Under the pieces are notes generated by a model, which was given only the letters and a program-made list of their open reading frames with translations, was not told the origin of the DNA and made no database searches. Positions 40,465-49,587 of a DNA stretch of 64,000 bases are shown one piece after another (the stretch's first letter is position 1; the number at the start of each line of letters is the position of its first letter). Origin of the DNA: Erwinia pyri (lineage in GTDB: Bacteria > Pseudomonadota > Gammaproteobacteria > Enterobacterales > Enterobacteriaceae); NCBI RefSeq assembly GCF_030758455.1, contig NZ_CP132353.1, positions 1,984,001 to 2,048,000 of the forward strand, written 5' to 3'. The translations under genes were made by a program, and so were the position numbers.

Positions 40465-41121
40465 ATGAACGAAAGCGACAACCTGCAGCAGATTGCCCAT
40501 CTGCGCCGTGAATATACCCGTGGCGGCCTGCGCCGTAACGATCTGCCTGCCGACCCGCTGATGCTGTTTGAGCAGTGGCTGGGCCAGGCTGTTGAGGCGC
40601 AACTGCCCGATCCTACGGCGATGAGCGTGGCAACCGTGGACGAACAGGGCCAACCCTACCAGCGCATCGTGCTGCTGAAGCATTTCGATCAGCGCGGCAT
40701 GGTCTTCTATACCAACCTGGGCAGCCGCAAGGCGCGCCATCTGGAGAGTAATCCGCGCATCAGCCTGCTCTTTCCGTGGCACATGCTGGAGCGTCAGGTG
40801 ATGGTGCTGGGAACGGTAGAGAAACTCTCCATGCTGGAGGTGATGAAGTATTTCCACAGCCGCCCGCGGGAGAGCCAGATTGGCGCGTGGGTCTCGAAAC
40901 AGTCCAGCCGCATCTCCGCCAGAGGCGTGCTGGAGGGCAAATTCCTCGAGCTGAAGCAAAAATTTCAGCAGGGCGAAGTGCCGCTGCCCAGTTTCTGGGG
41001 CGGTTTCCGCATCAAAATCGATTCAATGGAGTTCTGGCAGGGGGGCGAGCATCGTCTTCATGACCGCTTTTTCTACCAGCGTGAAGCGGATAGCTGGAAA
41101 ATCGATCGCCTGGCACCCTGA
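40465..41121 (+). CDS. pdxH: Pyridoxamine 5'-phosphate oxidase
   Basis: PdxH makes the active cofactor PLP from PNP or PMP using FMN and oxygen. The 218 residues equal E. coli. Motifs are [18 protein letters not shown] (FMN contact), [13 protein letters not shown] and the C-terminal [12 protein letters not shown] with IDRLAP end. Vitamin B6 salvage continues with pdxY two genes downstream. Confidence 0.97.
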   Translation: MNESDNLQQIAHLRREYTRGGLRRNDLPADPLMLFEQWLGQAVEAQLPDPTAMSVATVDEQGQPYQRIVLLKHFDQRGMVFYTNLGSRKARHLESNPRISLLFPWHMLERQVMVLGTVEKLSMLEVMKYFHSRPRESQIGAWVSKQSSRISARGVLEGKFLELKQKFQQGEVPLPSFWGGFRIKIDSMEFWQGGEHRLHDRFFYQREADSWKIDRLAP

Positions 41122-41256
41122 TCCCCTGAAATAATCCTGTTAAGCGCTGGCACAGAGTGCGCCAGCGCTTTATTCTATATGCCTTATTTTTCCTCCGCGA
41201 ATCAGCGGAAAGCTGTGTACCAGCTTAGGTGCAGACTTTTTTACATGGAGTCAAAG

Positions 41257-42531
41257 ATGGCCAGCAGTAACCTGATCACACAATTGCAAGAGCGGGGCCT
41301 GGTAGCCCAGGTCACGGATCAAGAGGCGTTAGCAGAGCGACTGGCGCAGGGGCCAATCGCACTCTATTGCGGCTTCGATCCCACTGCCGACAGCTTGCAT
41401 TTGGGGCATCTGGTGCCGTTACTCTGCCTGAAACGCTTCCAGGATGCCGGACACCGCCCGATTGCTCTGGTGGGCGGCGCCACCGGCCTGATTGGCGATC
41501 CCAGCTTTAAAGCGGCGGAGCGCAAGCTCAATACCAACGAGACGGTGAATGAATGGGTGGAAAAAATCCGCCATCAGGTTGCCCCTTTCCTCGACTTCGA
41601 CTGCGGTGAAAACAGCGCTATCGCGGCCAATAACTACGACTGGTTTGGCAACATGAACGTGCTGACCTTCCTGCGCGATATTGGTAAGCACTTCTCCGTT
41701 AATCAGATGATTAATAAAGAGGCGGTGAAGCAGCGCCTTAACCGTGACGATCAGGGCATCTCCTTTACCGAATTCTCTTACAATCTGCTGCAGGGTTATG
41801 ACTTTGCCTGCCTGAACGAGCTGCATGGCGTGGCGCTGCAGATTGGCGGTTCCGACCAGTGGGGCAACATCACCTCCGGTATCGATCTGACCCGCCGTCT
41901 GCACCAGAACCAGGTCTTTGGCCTGACCGTGCCGCTGATCACCAAATCGGACGGCACCAAGTTCGGTAAAACCGAAGGCGGCGCTGTCTGGCTTGATGCC
42001 AGCAAAACCAGCCCTTACAAGTTCTACCAGTTCTGGATCAACACCGCAGATGCCGATGTTTATCGTTTCCTGAAGTTCTTCACCTTTATGAGCCTTGAAG
42101 AGATCAATGCGCTGGAAGAGGAAGACAAAAACAGCGGCAAAGCGCCTCGTGCGCAATATGTGCTGGCTGAGCTGGTGACAAAACTGGTGCATGGCGAAGA
42201 AGGCCTTGCCGCGGCGGTGCGTATCACCAAAAGTCTCTTCTCCGGCGCGTTGAATGAGATGACGCAAGCTGACTTCGAGCAGCTGGCGCAGGATGGCATG
42301 CCGTTCATCGAGCTGGAGCGCGGGCAGGATCTGCAGCAGGCTATGGTGGATGGTGACCTTGCGCCATCCCGCGGACAGGCCCGCAAGCTGATTGACTCCA
42401 AAGCGGTCAGCATCAACGGCGAGCCTCAGCTCAGCGCAGAGTATCTATTTACTGATGCAGACCGCCTGTTTGATCGCTTTACGCTGCTGCGTCGTGGCAA
42501 AAAGAATTACAGCCTGATCGTCTGGAAATAA
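41257..42531 (+). CDS. tyrS: Tyrosyl-tRNA synthetase
   Basis: TyrRS charges tRNA-Tyr. The class-I HIGH motif appears as HLGH (48-51) and the KMSKS loop as KFGKT (about 235). A C-terminal S4-like RNA-binding domain contains [20 protein letters not shown] chose ATG 41257 (424 residues, MASSNLIT), with GGAG upstream; the open frame starts 26 codons earlier. It sits between pdxH and pdxY as in E. coli. Confidence 0.97.
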   Translation: MASSNLITQLQERGLVAQVTDQEALAERLAQGPIALYCGFDPTADSLHLGHLVPLLCLKRFQDAGHRPIALVGGATGLIGDPSFKAAERKLNTNETVNEWVEKIRHQVAPFLDFDCGENSAIAANNYDWFGNMNVLTFLRDIGKHFSVNQMINKEAVKQRLNRDDQGISFTEFSYNLLQGYDFACLNELHGVALQIGGSDQWGNITSGIDLTRRLHQNQVFGLTVPLITKSDGTKFGKTEGGAVWLDASKTSPYKFYQFWINTADADVYRFLKFFTFMSLEEINALEEEDKNSGKAPRAQYVLAELVTKLVHGEEGLAAAVRITKSLFSGALNEMTQADFEQLAQDGMPFIELERGQDLQQAMVDGDLAPSRGQARKLIDSKAVSINGEPQLSAEYLFTDADRLFDRFTLLRRGKKNYSLIVWK

Positions 42532-42547
42532 AACAGAACATCACCAC

Positions 42548-42573
42548 AGGCCGGCCAGTCCGGCCTTTCTTTT
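42548..42573 (+). terminator. Terminator between tyrS and pdxY
   Basis: The 7-bp stem AGGCCGG/CCGGCCT with a CCAGT loop is followed by TTCTTTT, 17 bases after tyrS. pdxY starts only 16 bases later, so some readthrough into pdxY is expected. Confidence 0.7.
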
Positions 42574-42588
42574 CTGGCAGGGTTCGTT

Positions 42589-43452
42589 ATGAAAAACATT
42601 CTCTCTATACAGTCGCATACGGTGTTTGGCCATGCGGGCAACAGCGCGTCTGAATTTCCTATGCGCCGCATGGGCGCAAACGTTTGGCCGCTGAACACCG
42701 TTCAGTTTTCCAACCATACGCAGTACGGGCACTGGACCGGCGTGGTGATGCCCGCCACGCATCTGACCGAAATTGTTAAAGGGATTGCGGATATCGACCG
42801 TCTGAAAACCTGCGATGCGGTGCTGAGCGGCTATTTAGGCTCGGCAGAGCAGGGCGAGCAGATTCTGGAGATTGTGCGCCAGGTAAAAGCGGCCAACCCT
42901 GCGGCGTGGTATTTCTGCGATCCGGTGATGGGCCACCCTGAAAAGGGCTGTATTGTGGCGCCTGGCGTGGCGGAGTTTCATACCCGCTCTGCGCTGCCCG
43001 CCAGCGATATCATTGCCCCAAACCTGCTTGAGCTGGAGATGCTGAGCGGACATGCGGTCACCGATGTCCGGCAGGCCGTTGCCACCGCCCGTGAGCTGAT
43101 TGCTAAAGGGCCGAAAGTGGTGCTGGTGAAGCACCTGGCAAGAGCAGGGCTGCGCAGCGACAGGTTTGAAATGCTGCTGGTAACAGTGGATGAAGCCTGG
43201 CATATCAGCCGTCCTCTGGTCGATTTCGGCGTAAGGCAGCCCGTCGGGGTGGGCGATCTCACCAGTGGGCTGCTGCTGGTGGATCTGCTGCAGGGCAAAT
43301 CACTGAAGGAGGCGCTGGAGCATATTACCGCGGCGGTGTATGAGGTGATGCTGAAAACCCATGAGATGGGCGAGTATGAATTACAGCTGGTGGCGGCGCA
43401 GGATGGCATTGCTAATCCGCAGCAGCATTTCGCGGCAGAAAAACTGGCATAA
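42589..43452 (+). CDS. pdxY: Pyridoxal kinase PdxY
   Basis: PdxY phosphorylates pyridoxal in B6 salvage. The ribokinase-fold motifs are [15 protein letters not shown], the substrate loop [26 protein letters not shown] and the anion hole [11 protein letters not shown]. 287 residues, same as E. coli. Confidence 0.96.
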   Translation: MKNILSIQSHTVFGHAGNSASEFPMRRMGANVWPLNTVQFSNHTQYGHWTGVVMPATHLTEIVKGIADIDRLKTCDAVLSGYLGSAEQGEQILEIVRQVKAANPAAWYFCDPVMGHPEKGCIVAPGVAEFHTRSALPASDIIAPNLLELEMLSGHAVTDVRQAVATARELIAKGPKVVLVKHLARAGLRSDRFEMLLVTVDEAWHISRPLVDFGVRQPVGVGDLTSGLLLVDLLQGKSLKEALEHITAAVYEVMLKTHEMGEYELQLVAAQDGIANPQQHFAAEKLA

Positions 43453-43460
43453 ACATCCTT

Positions 43461-43485
43461 CCCTCTGCCTTACTCAGGCAGAGGG
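43461..43485. repeat. Inverted repeat between pdxY and gstA
   Basis: The perfect 10-bp stem CCCTCTGCCT/AGGCAGAGGG with a TACTC loop lies between convergent genes. It is probably a terminator, but there is no U-tract. Confidence 0.5.
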
Positions 43486-43541
43486 AAAACTAAAGGGAGG
43501 AACCTCTGATACAGCGTGCTGGCGCTTTATAAATAAATGGC

Positions 43542-44150
43542 TCAGGAGGTCAGCCCTTCAGCCTGTAAGGCGGCTGCCACGGCGGGGCGTCCTGCCACTC
43601 GTTCAAACCACGTCGTTAACGTATCCAGCCCGGTTAAATCCAGCTTCACCGCCGTTGCCCAGCGCGTCACCGTAAACAAGTAGGCATCGGCCACGGTAAA
43701 GTGCTGCCCCATCAGCCACTGTTTTCCCTCCAGAACCCCGTTTATCCGGCGAAATTTGCTCTGCAGCTGTTCCCGAACCAGGGTCCGGTACTCTTCAGGC
43801 ACGCCAGAACGGTAAAGGGCATAGAAATTTTCATGCAGCGCGGTGGCGATAAAATTCAGCCATTCCAGCGTCTGATAGCGCATCAGGCAGCCCGTGGGCG
43901 CCAGCAGCTGGCGGTCTGGCTTCTGGTCTGCAATATACTGAACAATCGCCACGGTCTCGGTAAGGATCGTGCCATCATCCAGCTCCAGCGCGGGCACCTT
44001 GCCCTGCGGATTGATGGCAAAAAAATCATCGTTCTGCTCGGTTTTTTTACTCTTTAAATCTACCGACACCACGGTGAAATCAAGACCAGATTCATGCAAC
44101 ACAATGTGAGGCGAGAGCGAACAGGCCCCGGACTGGAAGTAGAGTTTCAT
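43542..44150 (-). CDS. gstA: Glutathione S-transferase GstA (beta class)
   Basis: Beta-class GST of 202 residues. The N-terminal thioredoxin-like domain has the catalytic Cys10 (SGACSLSPH) and the cis-Pro region GKVPALELDDG. The C-terminal helical domain contains FTVADAYLFTV with the conserved Asp cap. It matches E. coli GstA, next to pdxY in both genomes. It conjugates electrophiles with glutathione. Confidence 0.95.
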   Translation of the reverse strand: MKLYFQSGACSLSPHIVLHESGLDFTVVSVDLKSKKTEQNDDFFAINPQGKVPALELDDGTILTETVAIVQYIADQKPDRQLLAPTGCLMRYQTLEWLNFIATALHENFYALYRSGVPEEYRTLVREQLQSKFRRINGVLEGKQWLMGQHFTVADAYLFTVTRWATAVKLDLTGLDTLTTWFERVAGRPAVAAALQAEGLTS

Positions 44151-44233
44151 GCAGGCTCCTACAGCTGATTAGCAAAAGATCATTTGAGCTTACTTCAACT
44201 GGCTGAAAAGTCAGCGCAATGGCGTGACTTTTA

Positions 44234-45166
44234 CTAAAAATCTGTCTGTTTCTTAACCGGTGTCATGCTTTCAGCTTGCAGACAAGCCAGTGCTGGCAGC
44301 ACTTCCCGGGCCGTATCCCAGAATGCCCGGACTCTGGCAGGCATATATTTCAGATTCTGCGTGACCAGCTGCACCGGCAGGGGCGCAGGGCGACTGGCGG
44401 GGAGCACCTCGCAAAGCGTCCCCTGTTCCAGATCCTCATAAGCCTGATAAGAGAGCAGGCGGGTGATGCCTTTACCCGCTCTGGCAGCGATTAGCTGCGT
44501 TTCCACCTCGTTAACCATAATTGCGGGCTGGATGCGCACGCGTTCCTGATGAGTGACCGGGCCAAAACGCCACTCTCTGACCGAACTGACGGAGGTACCC
44601 GCTATCAGCGTATGGGCAGTTAAATCGGCCGGAGAAGCCGGACTGCCGGCGCGCGCCAGATAGTCGGGGCTGGCAAGCAGGATACGCTGAACGGTTCCCG
44701 TCTCGACAGCGACCAGCGAGGAGTCGCGTAGCTGGCCGATGCGCACCGCAATGTCCAGCCCCTGCTCAAGCAGATCCTGATAGCTGTCGTTGAGCAGCAG
44801 TTCAACCTGAATGCCGGGATAACGATCGATAAAATCCAGCACCAGCGGCGCGATATACTTGCGGCCAAACTGCACTGGCGCAGTAATGCGTAGCAGGCCG
44901 TTGAGCTGAGATTTTGAGGCGTCCTGAATCGCCTGTTGATAGTCGCCGAGGAGCGTCCTGGCTCGTTCAAACAGCGCCAGCCCGGCGGGTGTTGGGGAGA
45001 TATTGCGCGTGGTGCGCTCAATCAGGCTGGCTGCGAAGCGGCTCTCAAGCGAAGCCAGCGCCCGGGTAATCGCGGGTGGGGAGCGACGCAGCTTGCGTGC
45101 CGCTGCAGCCAGACTACCCTGCTGCACCACCGCCACAAACACCTCAAGTTCATCCAGCTTGTCCAT
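44234..45166 (-). CDS. LysR-family transcriptional regulator
   Basis: This 310-residue regulator starts MDKLDELEVFVAVVQQGSLA and has the helix-turn-helix SLAAAARKLRRSPPAITRAL (17-36 approx.), then an effector-binding domain with VRIGQLRDSSLVAVETG typical of the subgroup related to YafC/DmlR. I chose ATG 45166; the frame is open 28 codons upstream. It is divergent from a GST gene with 96 bases between, so it likely controls the GST/PNPOx-like pair. I do not recognise a specific orthologue. Confidence 0.85.
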   Translation of the reverse strand: MDKLDELEVFVAVVQQGSLAAAARKLRRSPPAITRALASLESRFAASLIERTTRNISPTPAGLALFERARTLLGDYQQAIQDASKSQLNGLLRITAPVQFGRKYIAPLVLDFIDRYPGIQVELLLNDSYQDLLEQGLDIAVRIGQLRDSSLVAVETGTVQRILLASPDYLARAGSPASPADLTAHTLIAGTSVSSVREWRFGPVTHQERVRIQPAIMVNEVETQLIAARAGKGITRLLSYQAYEDLEQGTLCEVLPASRPAPLPVQLVTQNLKYMPARVRAFWDTAREVLPALACLQAESMTPVKKQTDF

Positions 45167-45262
45167 CACTCTTCCACTAAAAGAAATTATGAATTGCCAT
45201 AATGCAGGTTTCCGTCCGTTTGCTGCAAGAGTAAGCTCAGGGAAACTCAAGAGGAGAAGATC

Positions 45263-45880
45263 ATGACCGCATTAACGCTCTACAACACGCCATTATCGGG
45301 GCACGGACATCGGGTAAAATTACTTCTGACTATGCTGGATCTCCCCTTTAAAGAGATCGAAGCTGGTGCGGAGATACGTAAAACAGCACAGTTTCTGGCG
45401 CTGAATCCGCTTGGGCAGATACCCGTGCTGGTGGAGGGCGAAACCGTTATTACAGACAGCAACGCTATTCTGCTGTGGCTGGTTAAGCGTTATGCGCCCG
45501 AGAGCCACTGGCTGCCGCAGGATCTGCTGCAGGAGGTGGAGGTGCATCAGTGGCTGGCAAAAGCAGCCGGTGAAATCCGCTATGGCGTCGCCTCTGCAAG
45601 GCTCATCAGGCAGTTTTCAACGCCGGAGAATTATGAGTCGGCCTGTCAGGTGGCAGCAAAATTTTTGCCGCAAATGGAGCAGCATCTGACCGGAAAACGC
45701 TGGCTGGTGGGCGAACAGGCTACGCTGGCTGACCTGGCCTGCTACGCCTATGTGGCCTGCGCGCCGGAGGGCGGTATCTCTCTTGCGGATTATCCTGCCA
45801 TACAGCAGTGGCTGCAAAATGTTGAGGCGCTGCCCGGCTTCATTGGGCTTCCTCCGCTGCCGCATCCTGAGTTGACGTAG
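45263..45880 (+). CDS. Glutathione S-transferase family protein
   Basis: This 205-residue GST has an N-terminal thioredoxin-like domain (LTLYNTPLSGHGHRVKLLL, then LNPLGQIPVLVEG and the glutathione-binding DSNAILLWL) and a helical C-terminal domain (TLADLACYAYVA). The likely catalytic position is Ser12 or Tyr7 rather than the beta-class cysteine, so it is a different subclass from gstA. It is 2 bases upstream of a flavin-binding-fold gene and divergent from a LysR gene. Substrate unknown. Confidence 0.85.
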   Translation: MTALTLYNTPLSGHGHRVKLLLTMLDLPFKEIEAGAEIRKTAQFLALNPLGQIPVLVEGETVITDSNAILLWLVKRYAPESHWLPQDLLQEVEVHQWLAKAAGEIRYGVASARLIRQFSTPENYESACQVAAKFLPQMEQHLTGKRWLVGEQATLADLACYAYVACAPEGGISLADYPAIQQWLQNVEALPGFIGLPPLPHPELT

Positions 45881-45882
45881 CC

Positions 45883-46764
45883 ATGTTTCATCCCGGGGAA
45901 AAACGGGCACAGCAGCGGGCGGGTTATGGCGAGGTCAGGGCCGCAGTTTATCCCGCCATGCCTGAGCAGCATCGCCAGTTCTTTGCCGGTCTGCACACTT
46001 TTTACCTGGCCACGCTGGGGGAGGATGGCTATCCGGTGGCGGCTTTACTACAAGGGGAGCCGGGGTTTATCAGCAGCGCGGGAGCTGACCTGTTAAGAGT
46101 CACACAAGCCTCCCTTCAGGCTAGCCCTTTACTCCCTGTGCTGAAAACAGGAATGGCGACAGGGGGGCTGGGAATCGATTTCTCTAACCGCAGGCGTAAC
46201 CGGGTGAATGGCGTGGTTCAGGCTGTAGAGAAAGAGTACGTTGAAATCCAGGTACAGGAAAGCATCGGCAACTGCCCGAAATATATTCAGCGACGCCTTC
46301 TCCCTTACAGTGCCGGAAAAGGGCTGGTTGAGATTGAACGGCTTGCGGCTCTGGATGCGGCTGCGCGTTATGCCCTTTACGCCGCGGATACCTTTTTTGT
46401 CGCAAGCGTTGCGCCACGTCAGGCAGAGGCGGGCGGGGTGGATATTTCACATCGGGGTGGCGTGCCGGGGTTTCTTTCGCTGGAGCGGGGAAAACTAAAA
46501 ATTCCTGACTATGTTGGCAACCGCTATATGAACACGCTGGGCAATTTGCTGGTTGACCCACGCTGCGCCCTGCTGATCCCCGATTTCCAGCAGGGAGCCG
46601 CGCTGCATATTCAGGGTAAAGCGGAGATTGCGTGGCAAAGGGGAGAGGGGCTGACCGAACGCTTCTGGTTTGTGGAAATTGAGAAGATCTGGCGCATCCG
46701 CCAGCTCTTTCCGCCTGCCGGGCTGGAGGTTGAATTCGCTGATTCTTCGGTTGCTGCCGGATAA
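45883..46764 (+). CDS. Pyridoxamine 5'-phosphate oxidase-like flavin-binding protein
   Basis: The 293-residue protein shows a split-barrel (PNPOx-like) pattern: FYLATLGEDGYPVAALLQGEPGF-type strands near 38-62 and a second one around 165-240 (TFFVASVAPRQAEAGGVDIS, MNTLGNLLVDPRCALLI). Related proteins are annotated as FAD/FMN-binding or PNPOx family with unknown function, some fused to oxidoreductases. It is only 2 bases after the GST stop and almost certainly in one operon with it. I do not recognise an E. coli orthologue here. Confidence 0.75.
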   Translation: MFHPGEKRAQQRAGYGEVRAAVYPAMPEQHRQFFAGLHTFYLATLGEDGYPVAALLQGEPGFISSAGADLLRVTQASLQASPLLPVLKTGMATGGLGIDFSNRRRNRVNGVVQAVEKEYVEIQVQESIGNCPKYIQRRLLPYSAGKGLVEIERLAALDAAARYALYAADTFFVASVAPRQAEAGGVDISHRGGVPGFLSLERGKLKIPDYVGNRYMNTLGNLLVDPRCALLIPDFQQGAALHIQGKAEIAWQRGEGLTERFWFVEIEKIWRIRQLFPPAGLEVEFADSSVAAG

Positions 46765-46774
46765 CCGGCAAAAA

Positions 46775-46798
46775 AAGGGCGACATCTCTGTCGCCCTT
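46775..46798 (-). terminator. Terminator of dtpA
   Basis: The 10-bp stem AAGGGCGACA/TGTCGCCCTT with a TCTC loop has seven U residues on the minus strand, 23 bases after the dtpA stop. It also lies just after the convergent PNPOx-like gene. Confidence 0.88.
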
Positions 46799-46821
46799 AC
46801 TCTTATCACAATCTGAATGCG

Positions 46822-48315
46822 TCAGACTTTAACTTCTTTTAAGTCGGCCTGCTCATCCTGGGTCATGCGGTTCAGCTTCGGTGCTGTCAGCATCATCAGA
46901 ATGGCGATAACACCGGTCGCGATACCAATCTGCAGGAAGACGTCGCCATAGACGTGCAGCGACTGAACCGGATCGGTGATATTTTCCGGCACGGCCATCA
47001 GATTCGCCACTTTACCGGCAATCATCGCCGCACCAGCGGTGGTCAGGAACCAGGAACCCATAATAAAGCCCATCAGACGCTGAGGCACTAACTGCGCCAC
47101 CATAGCCAGGCCCAGGCCAGAAATCATCAGTTCGCCGACGCTCTGCAGCGCATAGCTTAAGATCAGCCAGTTAACGGAAACGATGCCCATCTGATTCGCA
47201 AACTTCGCGCCCAGCGGCAGCACCAGGAACGCAGCAGAGCAGAGGATCATCCCTACCGCAAACTTGTGCGGCATCGGCAGACGGTCGCCCATTTTGTTAT
47301 AGATAGCAGCCAGAACCGGGCTGAAAACCATAATCCAGAACGGGTTCAGCGCCTGATACTGTTCAGCCTCAAACGCAATGCCGAGGATGCTGTGTTCAAC
47401 GTTGCGGATCGCAAAGAAGTTCAGGGAGGTGGGCATCTGCATATAGAGCACAAAGAACACCACCGCTTCGACCATCAGCATAAACGCGACAATCATTTTG
47501 CGGCGCGCGGCACCTTTCATCGCGAAGGCTTCTTTCGCGAAGATCAGAACGATGCCCGCAGCAATCACCGCCAGCACCAGGCGGGCGATCCCCTGATTGT
47601 GCAGCAGCCAGGTAGCCAGCACGATCAGTACGGCGACACCCACCAGCGTTGCCAGCAATTTGCCAACCTGCAGCGGGGCGAAATCGGGCTTAGAACCGTA
47701 GTTTTTCACCCATTTGCGGAACAGCATAAAGTTGACCAGCGTCAGCAGCATACCGATGAATGAGAGAGAGAACGCCACGCTCCAGCCAAATTTGGCCGCC
47801 AGCCACGGGGTCGCCAGCATCGAGAAGAAGGAACCGATATTGATCGCCATGTAATACATGGTGAAAGCGCCATCCAGTCGCGGGTCATCTTTCTGGTAGC
47901 AGGTCGAGAGCAGGGAAGAGGGGTTAGCCTTGAACAGGCCGTTACCCACGGCGATGGTCGCCATGCCGATATAAACCATGCTCACGTCATGACCCGACCA
48001 GGCCACCAGTGCATAACCCAGCGCCAGCACCAGCGTACCCAACACGATGACGCGTTTGGTGCCCAGCACTTTATCGCCCAGCCAGCCGCCCACGGCGACC
48101 AGGCCATAGACCAGCGCACTGAAGGAGGAGAACAGGGTGATCGACTCCGCTTCGGACATTCCCAGCATTTTTACCAGGTAGACCGCCATGATGCCTTGCA
48201 GGCCGTAATAACCGAAGCGTTCCCACAGTTCGATAGAAAAAATCAGATAGAACGATTTAGGTTGCTTGAACGCATTGAGGCTGTTGACCTCAGGATGTTT
48301 GTTTGCAGTTGACAC
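46822..48315 (-). CDS. dtpA: Dipeptide/tripeptide proton symporter DtpA
   Basis: DtpA (TppB/YdgR) is a POT-family proton-coupled peptide importer. The 497 residues contain the POT signature [18 protein letters not shown] (helix 1, proton-coupling ExxER) and [12 protein letters not shown]. Fourteen hydrophobic segments are expected. It aligns with E. coli DtpA (500). In E. coli the next gene is nth; here betIBA is inserted between them. Confidence 0.96.
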   Translation of the reverse strand: MSTANKHPEVNSLNAFKQPKSFYLIFSIELWERFGYYGLQGIMAVYLVKMLGMSEAESITLFSSFSALVYGLVAVGGWLGDKVLGTKRVIVLGTLVLALGYALVAWSGHDVSMVYIGMATIAVGNGLFKANPSSLLSTCYQKDDPRLDGAFTMYYMAINIGSFFSMLATPWLAAKFGWSVAFSLSFIGMLLTLVNFMLFRKWVKNYGSKPDFAPLQVGKLLATLVGVAVLIVLATWLLHNQGIARLVLAVIAAGIVLIFAKEAFAMKGAARRKMIVAFMLMVEAVVFFVLYMQMPTSLNFFAIRNVEHSILGIAFEAEQYQALNPFWIMVFSPVLAAIYNKMGDRLPMPHKFAVGMILCSAAFLVLPLGAKFANQMGIVSVNWLILSYALQSVGELMISGLGLAMVAQLVPQRLMGFIMGSWFLTTAGAAMIAGKVANLMAVPENITDPVQSLHVYGDVFLQIGIATGVIAILMMLTAPKLNRMTQDEQADLKEVKV

Positions 48316-48909
48316 TGGTACCTCTGAAGTTCGTAGCCTGTTTCGACTCCTGAATAAAGTCGTCGTAGCACAAGGTGGGCATTCGCCGCATGATTATAAG
48401 AAATGAAAAGCGGCGGTTAATTTCGCCGATCGAAGCAGATCAGGCAAGCGTTTTTTCTTATAAGGCACTCCGCCGTCAATCAAGTGTTAACCTGCGGTGA
48501 AATATTCATCGATGGATGAATGTGCTGTTAACAATTTTTTGTTAAGAATAAACAGCTTAAAACAGATTCGCGTCTTAATTCCCGTCAAAAATGTAGGGGT
48601 TTAGCGATATAAATAGTTATATCGACTACCTGATATATAAAAGATGAAATTATTAACCAATACACAGGGAAATGTTAGCTATATGCACCGCCATACAGAG
48701 AAGCGATATATTTTATCGCAGATGAGTGAGCTAAATGTGATTCAGATCACTTTAATCCAACATAATAATTATCGAAAAATAACTTCTTTTTGATCTCATT
48801 GCCTTATTGAACTGCGACGGTTTAAGGCTGAACCTCTCTCTTTTTGTGCTGAATGTGAGCCACTTAACGTTGTGCCGGCGCTGAAGGAGCGTGGCTTTCT
48901 TTTTTATTG
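48316..48909. other. dtpA-betI intergenic region
   Basis: This is an AT-rich 594-base stretch with no convincing gene. It contains several short perfect inverted repeats: ATTCATC/GATGAAT (48504-48521), TTAACAA/TTGTTAA (about 48529-48546), GATATA/TATATC and GCGATA/TATCGC (about 48698-48720). It presumably holds the dtpA leader and promoter. The longest plus-strand ORF in it (48644-48793) has no ribosome site. Confidence 0.4.
48733..48754. promoter_or_regulatory. CRP-like site between dtpA and betI
   Basis: AAATGTGATTCAGATCACTTTA matches the CRP palindrome with TGTGA-N6-TCACT. It is also a GTGAT-N4-ATCAC dyad that could suit FNR. It lies 219 bases before betI and 418 bases from dtpA, so its target gene is unclear. 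Confidence 0.55.
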
Positions 48910-48939
48910 ATTGAACGTTCAATATAAAATGGCTATAAT
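48910..48939 (+). promoter_or_regulatory. betIBA promoter with BetI operator
   Basis: TTGAAC (48911-48916) and TATAAT (48934-48939) are 17 bases apart, a near-consensus sigma-70 promoter. The perfect 14-bp palindrome ATTGAACGTTCAAT (48910-48923) covers the -35. E. coli BetI binds a very similar sequence in the betT-betI gap, so BetI should repress here and choline relieve it. Confidence 0.8.
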
Positions 48940-48972
48940 CACTTTCATTCAATAGTTAAAACCGATGAAACG

Positions 48973-49569
48973 ATGCCAAAAGTTGGAATGAAACCCATTC
49001 GTCAGGCGCAGTTAATCCATGCCACCCTGACCGTTATCGACAGAGTAGGGCTGGCTGATGCGAGCCTGGCGCTGATCGCCAAAGAGGCGGGGGTATCAAC
49101 CGGGATTGTCAGCCACTATTTTGGCGACAAAAACGGCCTGCTGGATGCCTGCATGCGCCAGATCCTCTCTGACCTCTATCAGGCGGTGGTTCACTATCGT
49201 CAGCAGGCGGCAAACCTGCCGGAGGCGCAAATACGCGCCATCATCGACGGCAACTTTGATCTGTCGCAGATTGACAGCCCGGTGCTCAAGACCTGGCTTG
49301 CCTTCTGGACTAACAGCCTGCATCAGCCCGATCTGCATCGCCTGCAGCGCATTAACGACCGGCGCCTCTATTCGAACCTGACGGCGCAGTTCGCCCGGGT
49401 TCTTCCTGCTGAGAAGGCTCGTGAAGCGGGAGCCAGCATGGCGGCACTTATTGACGGTTTGTGGCTGCGTATGACGCTGGCACCACAGCCGATGGCGCAG
49501 GGGCTGGAGAACGCCCGTGCGCTTTGCTATCAAAATCTCGCGCTGTGGCTTTCAGCCCCGGCACACTAA
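48973..49569 (+). CDS. betI: Choline-responsive repressor BetI
   Basis: BetI is a TetR-family repressor of the choline-to-betaine operon. The helix-turn-helix VSTGIVSHYFGDKNGLL (about 40-56) is nearly identical to E. coli BetI, and WLAFWTNSLHQPDLHRLQ belongs to the ligand domain. 198 residues. It is the first gene of betIBA; betT, the choline transporter gene that is divergent in E. coli, is absent. Confidence 0.95.
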   Translation: MPKVGMKPIRQAQLIHATLTVIDRVGLADASLALIAKEAGVSTGIVSHYFGDKNGLLDACMRQILSDLYQAVVHYRQQAANLPEAQIRAIIDGNFDLSQIDSPVLKTWLAFWTNSLHQPDLHRLQRINDRRLYSNLTAQFARVLPAEKAREAGASMAALIDGLWLRMTLAPQPMAQGLENARALCYQNLALWLSAPAH

Positions 49570-49587
49570 CCCCCCGAAGGAGGAGGC

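Noticed and set aside
46184..46771. 195-codon open frame antisense to the PNPOx-like gene
   Set aside because: Proline/arginine-rich antisense shadow without motifs or ribosome site.
48644..48793. 49-codon ORF (MKLLTNTQGN...) in the dtpA-betI gap
   Set aside because: There is no ribosome site, the sequence is AT-rich and low in coding character, and a CRP-like site lies inside it.
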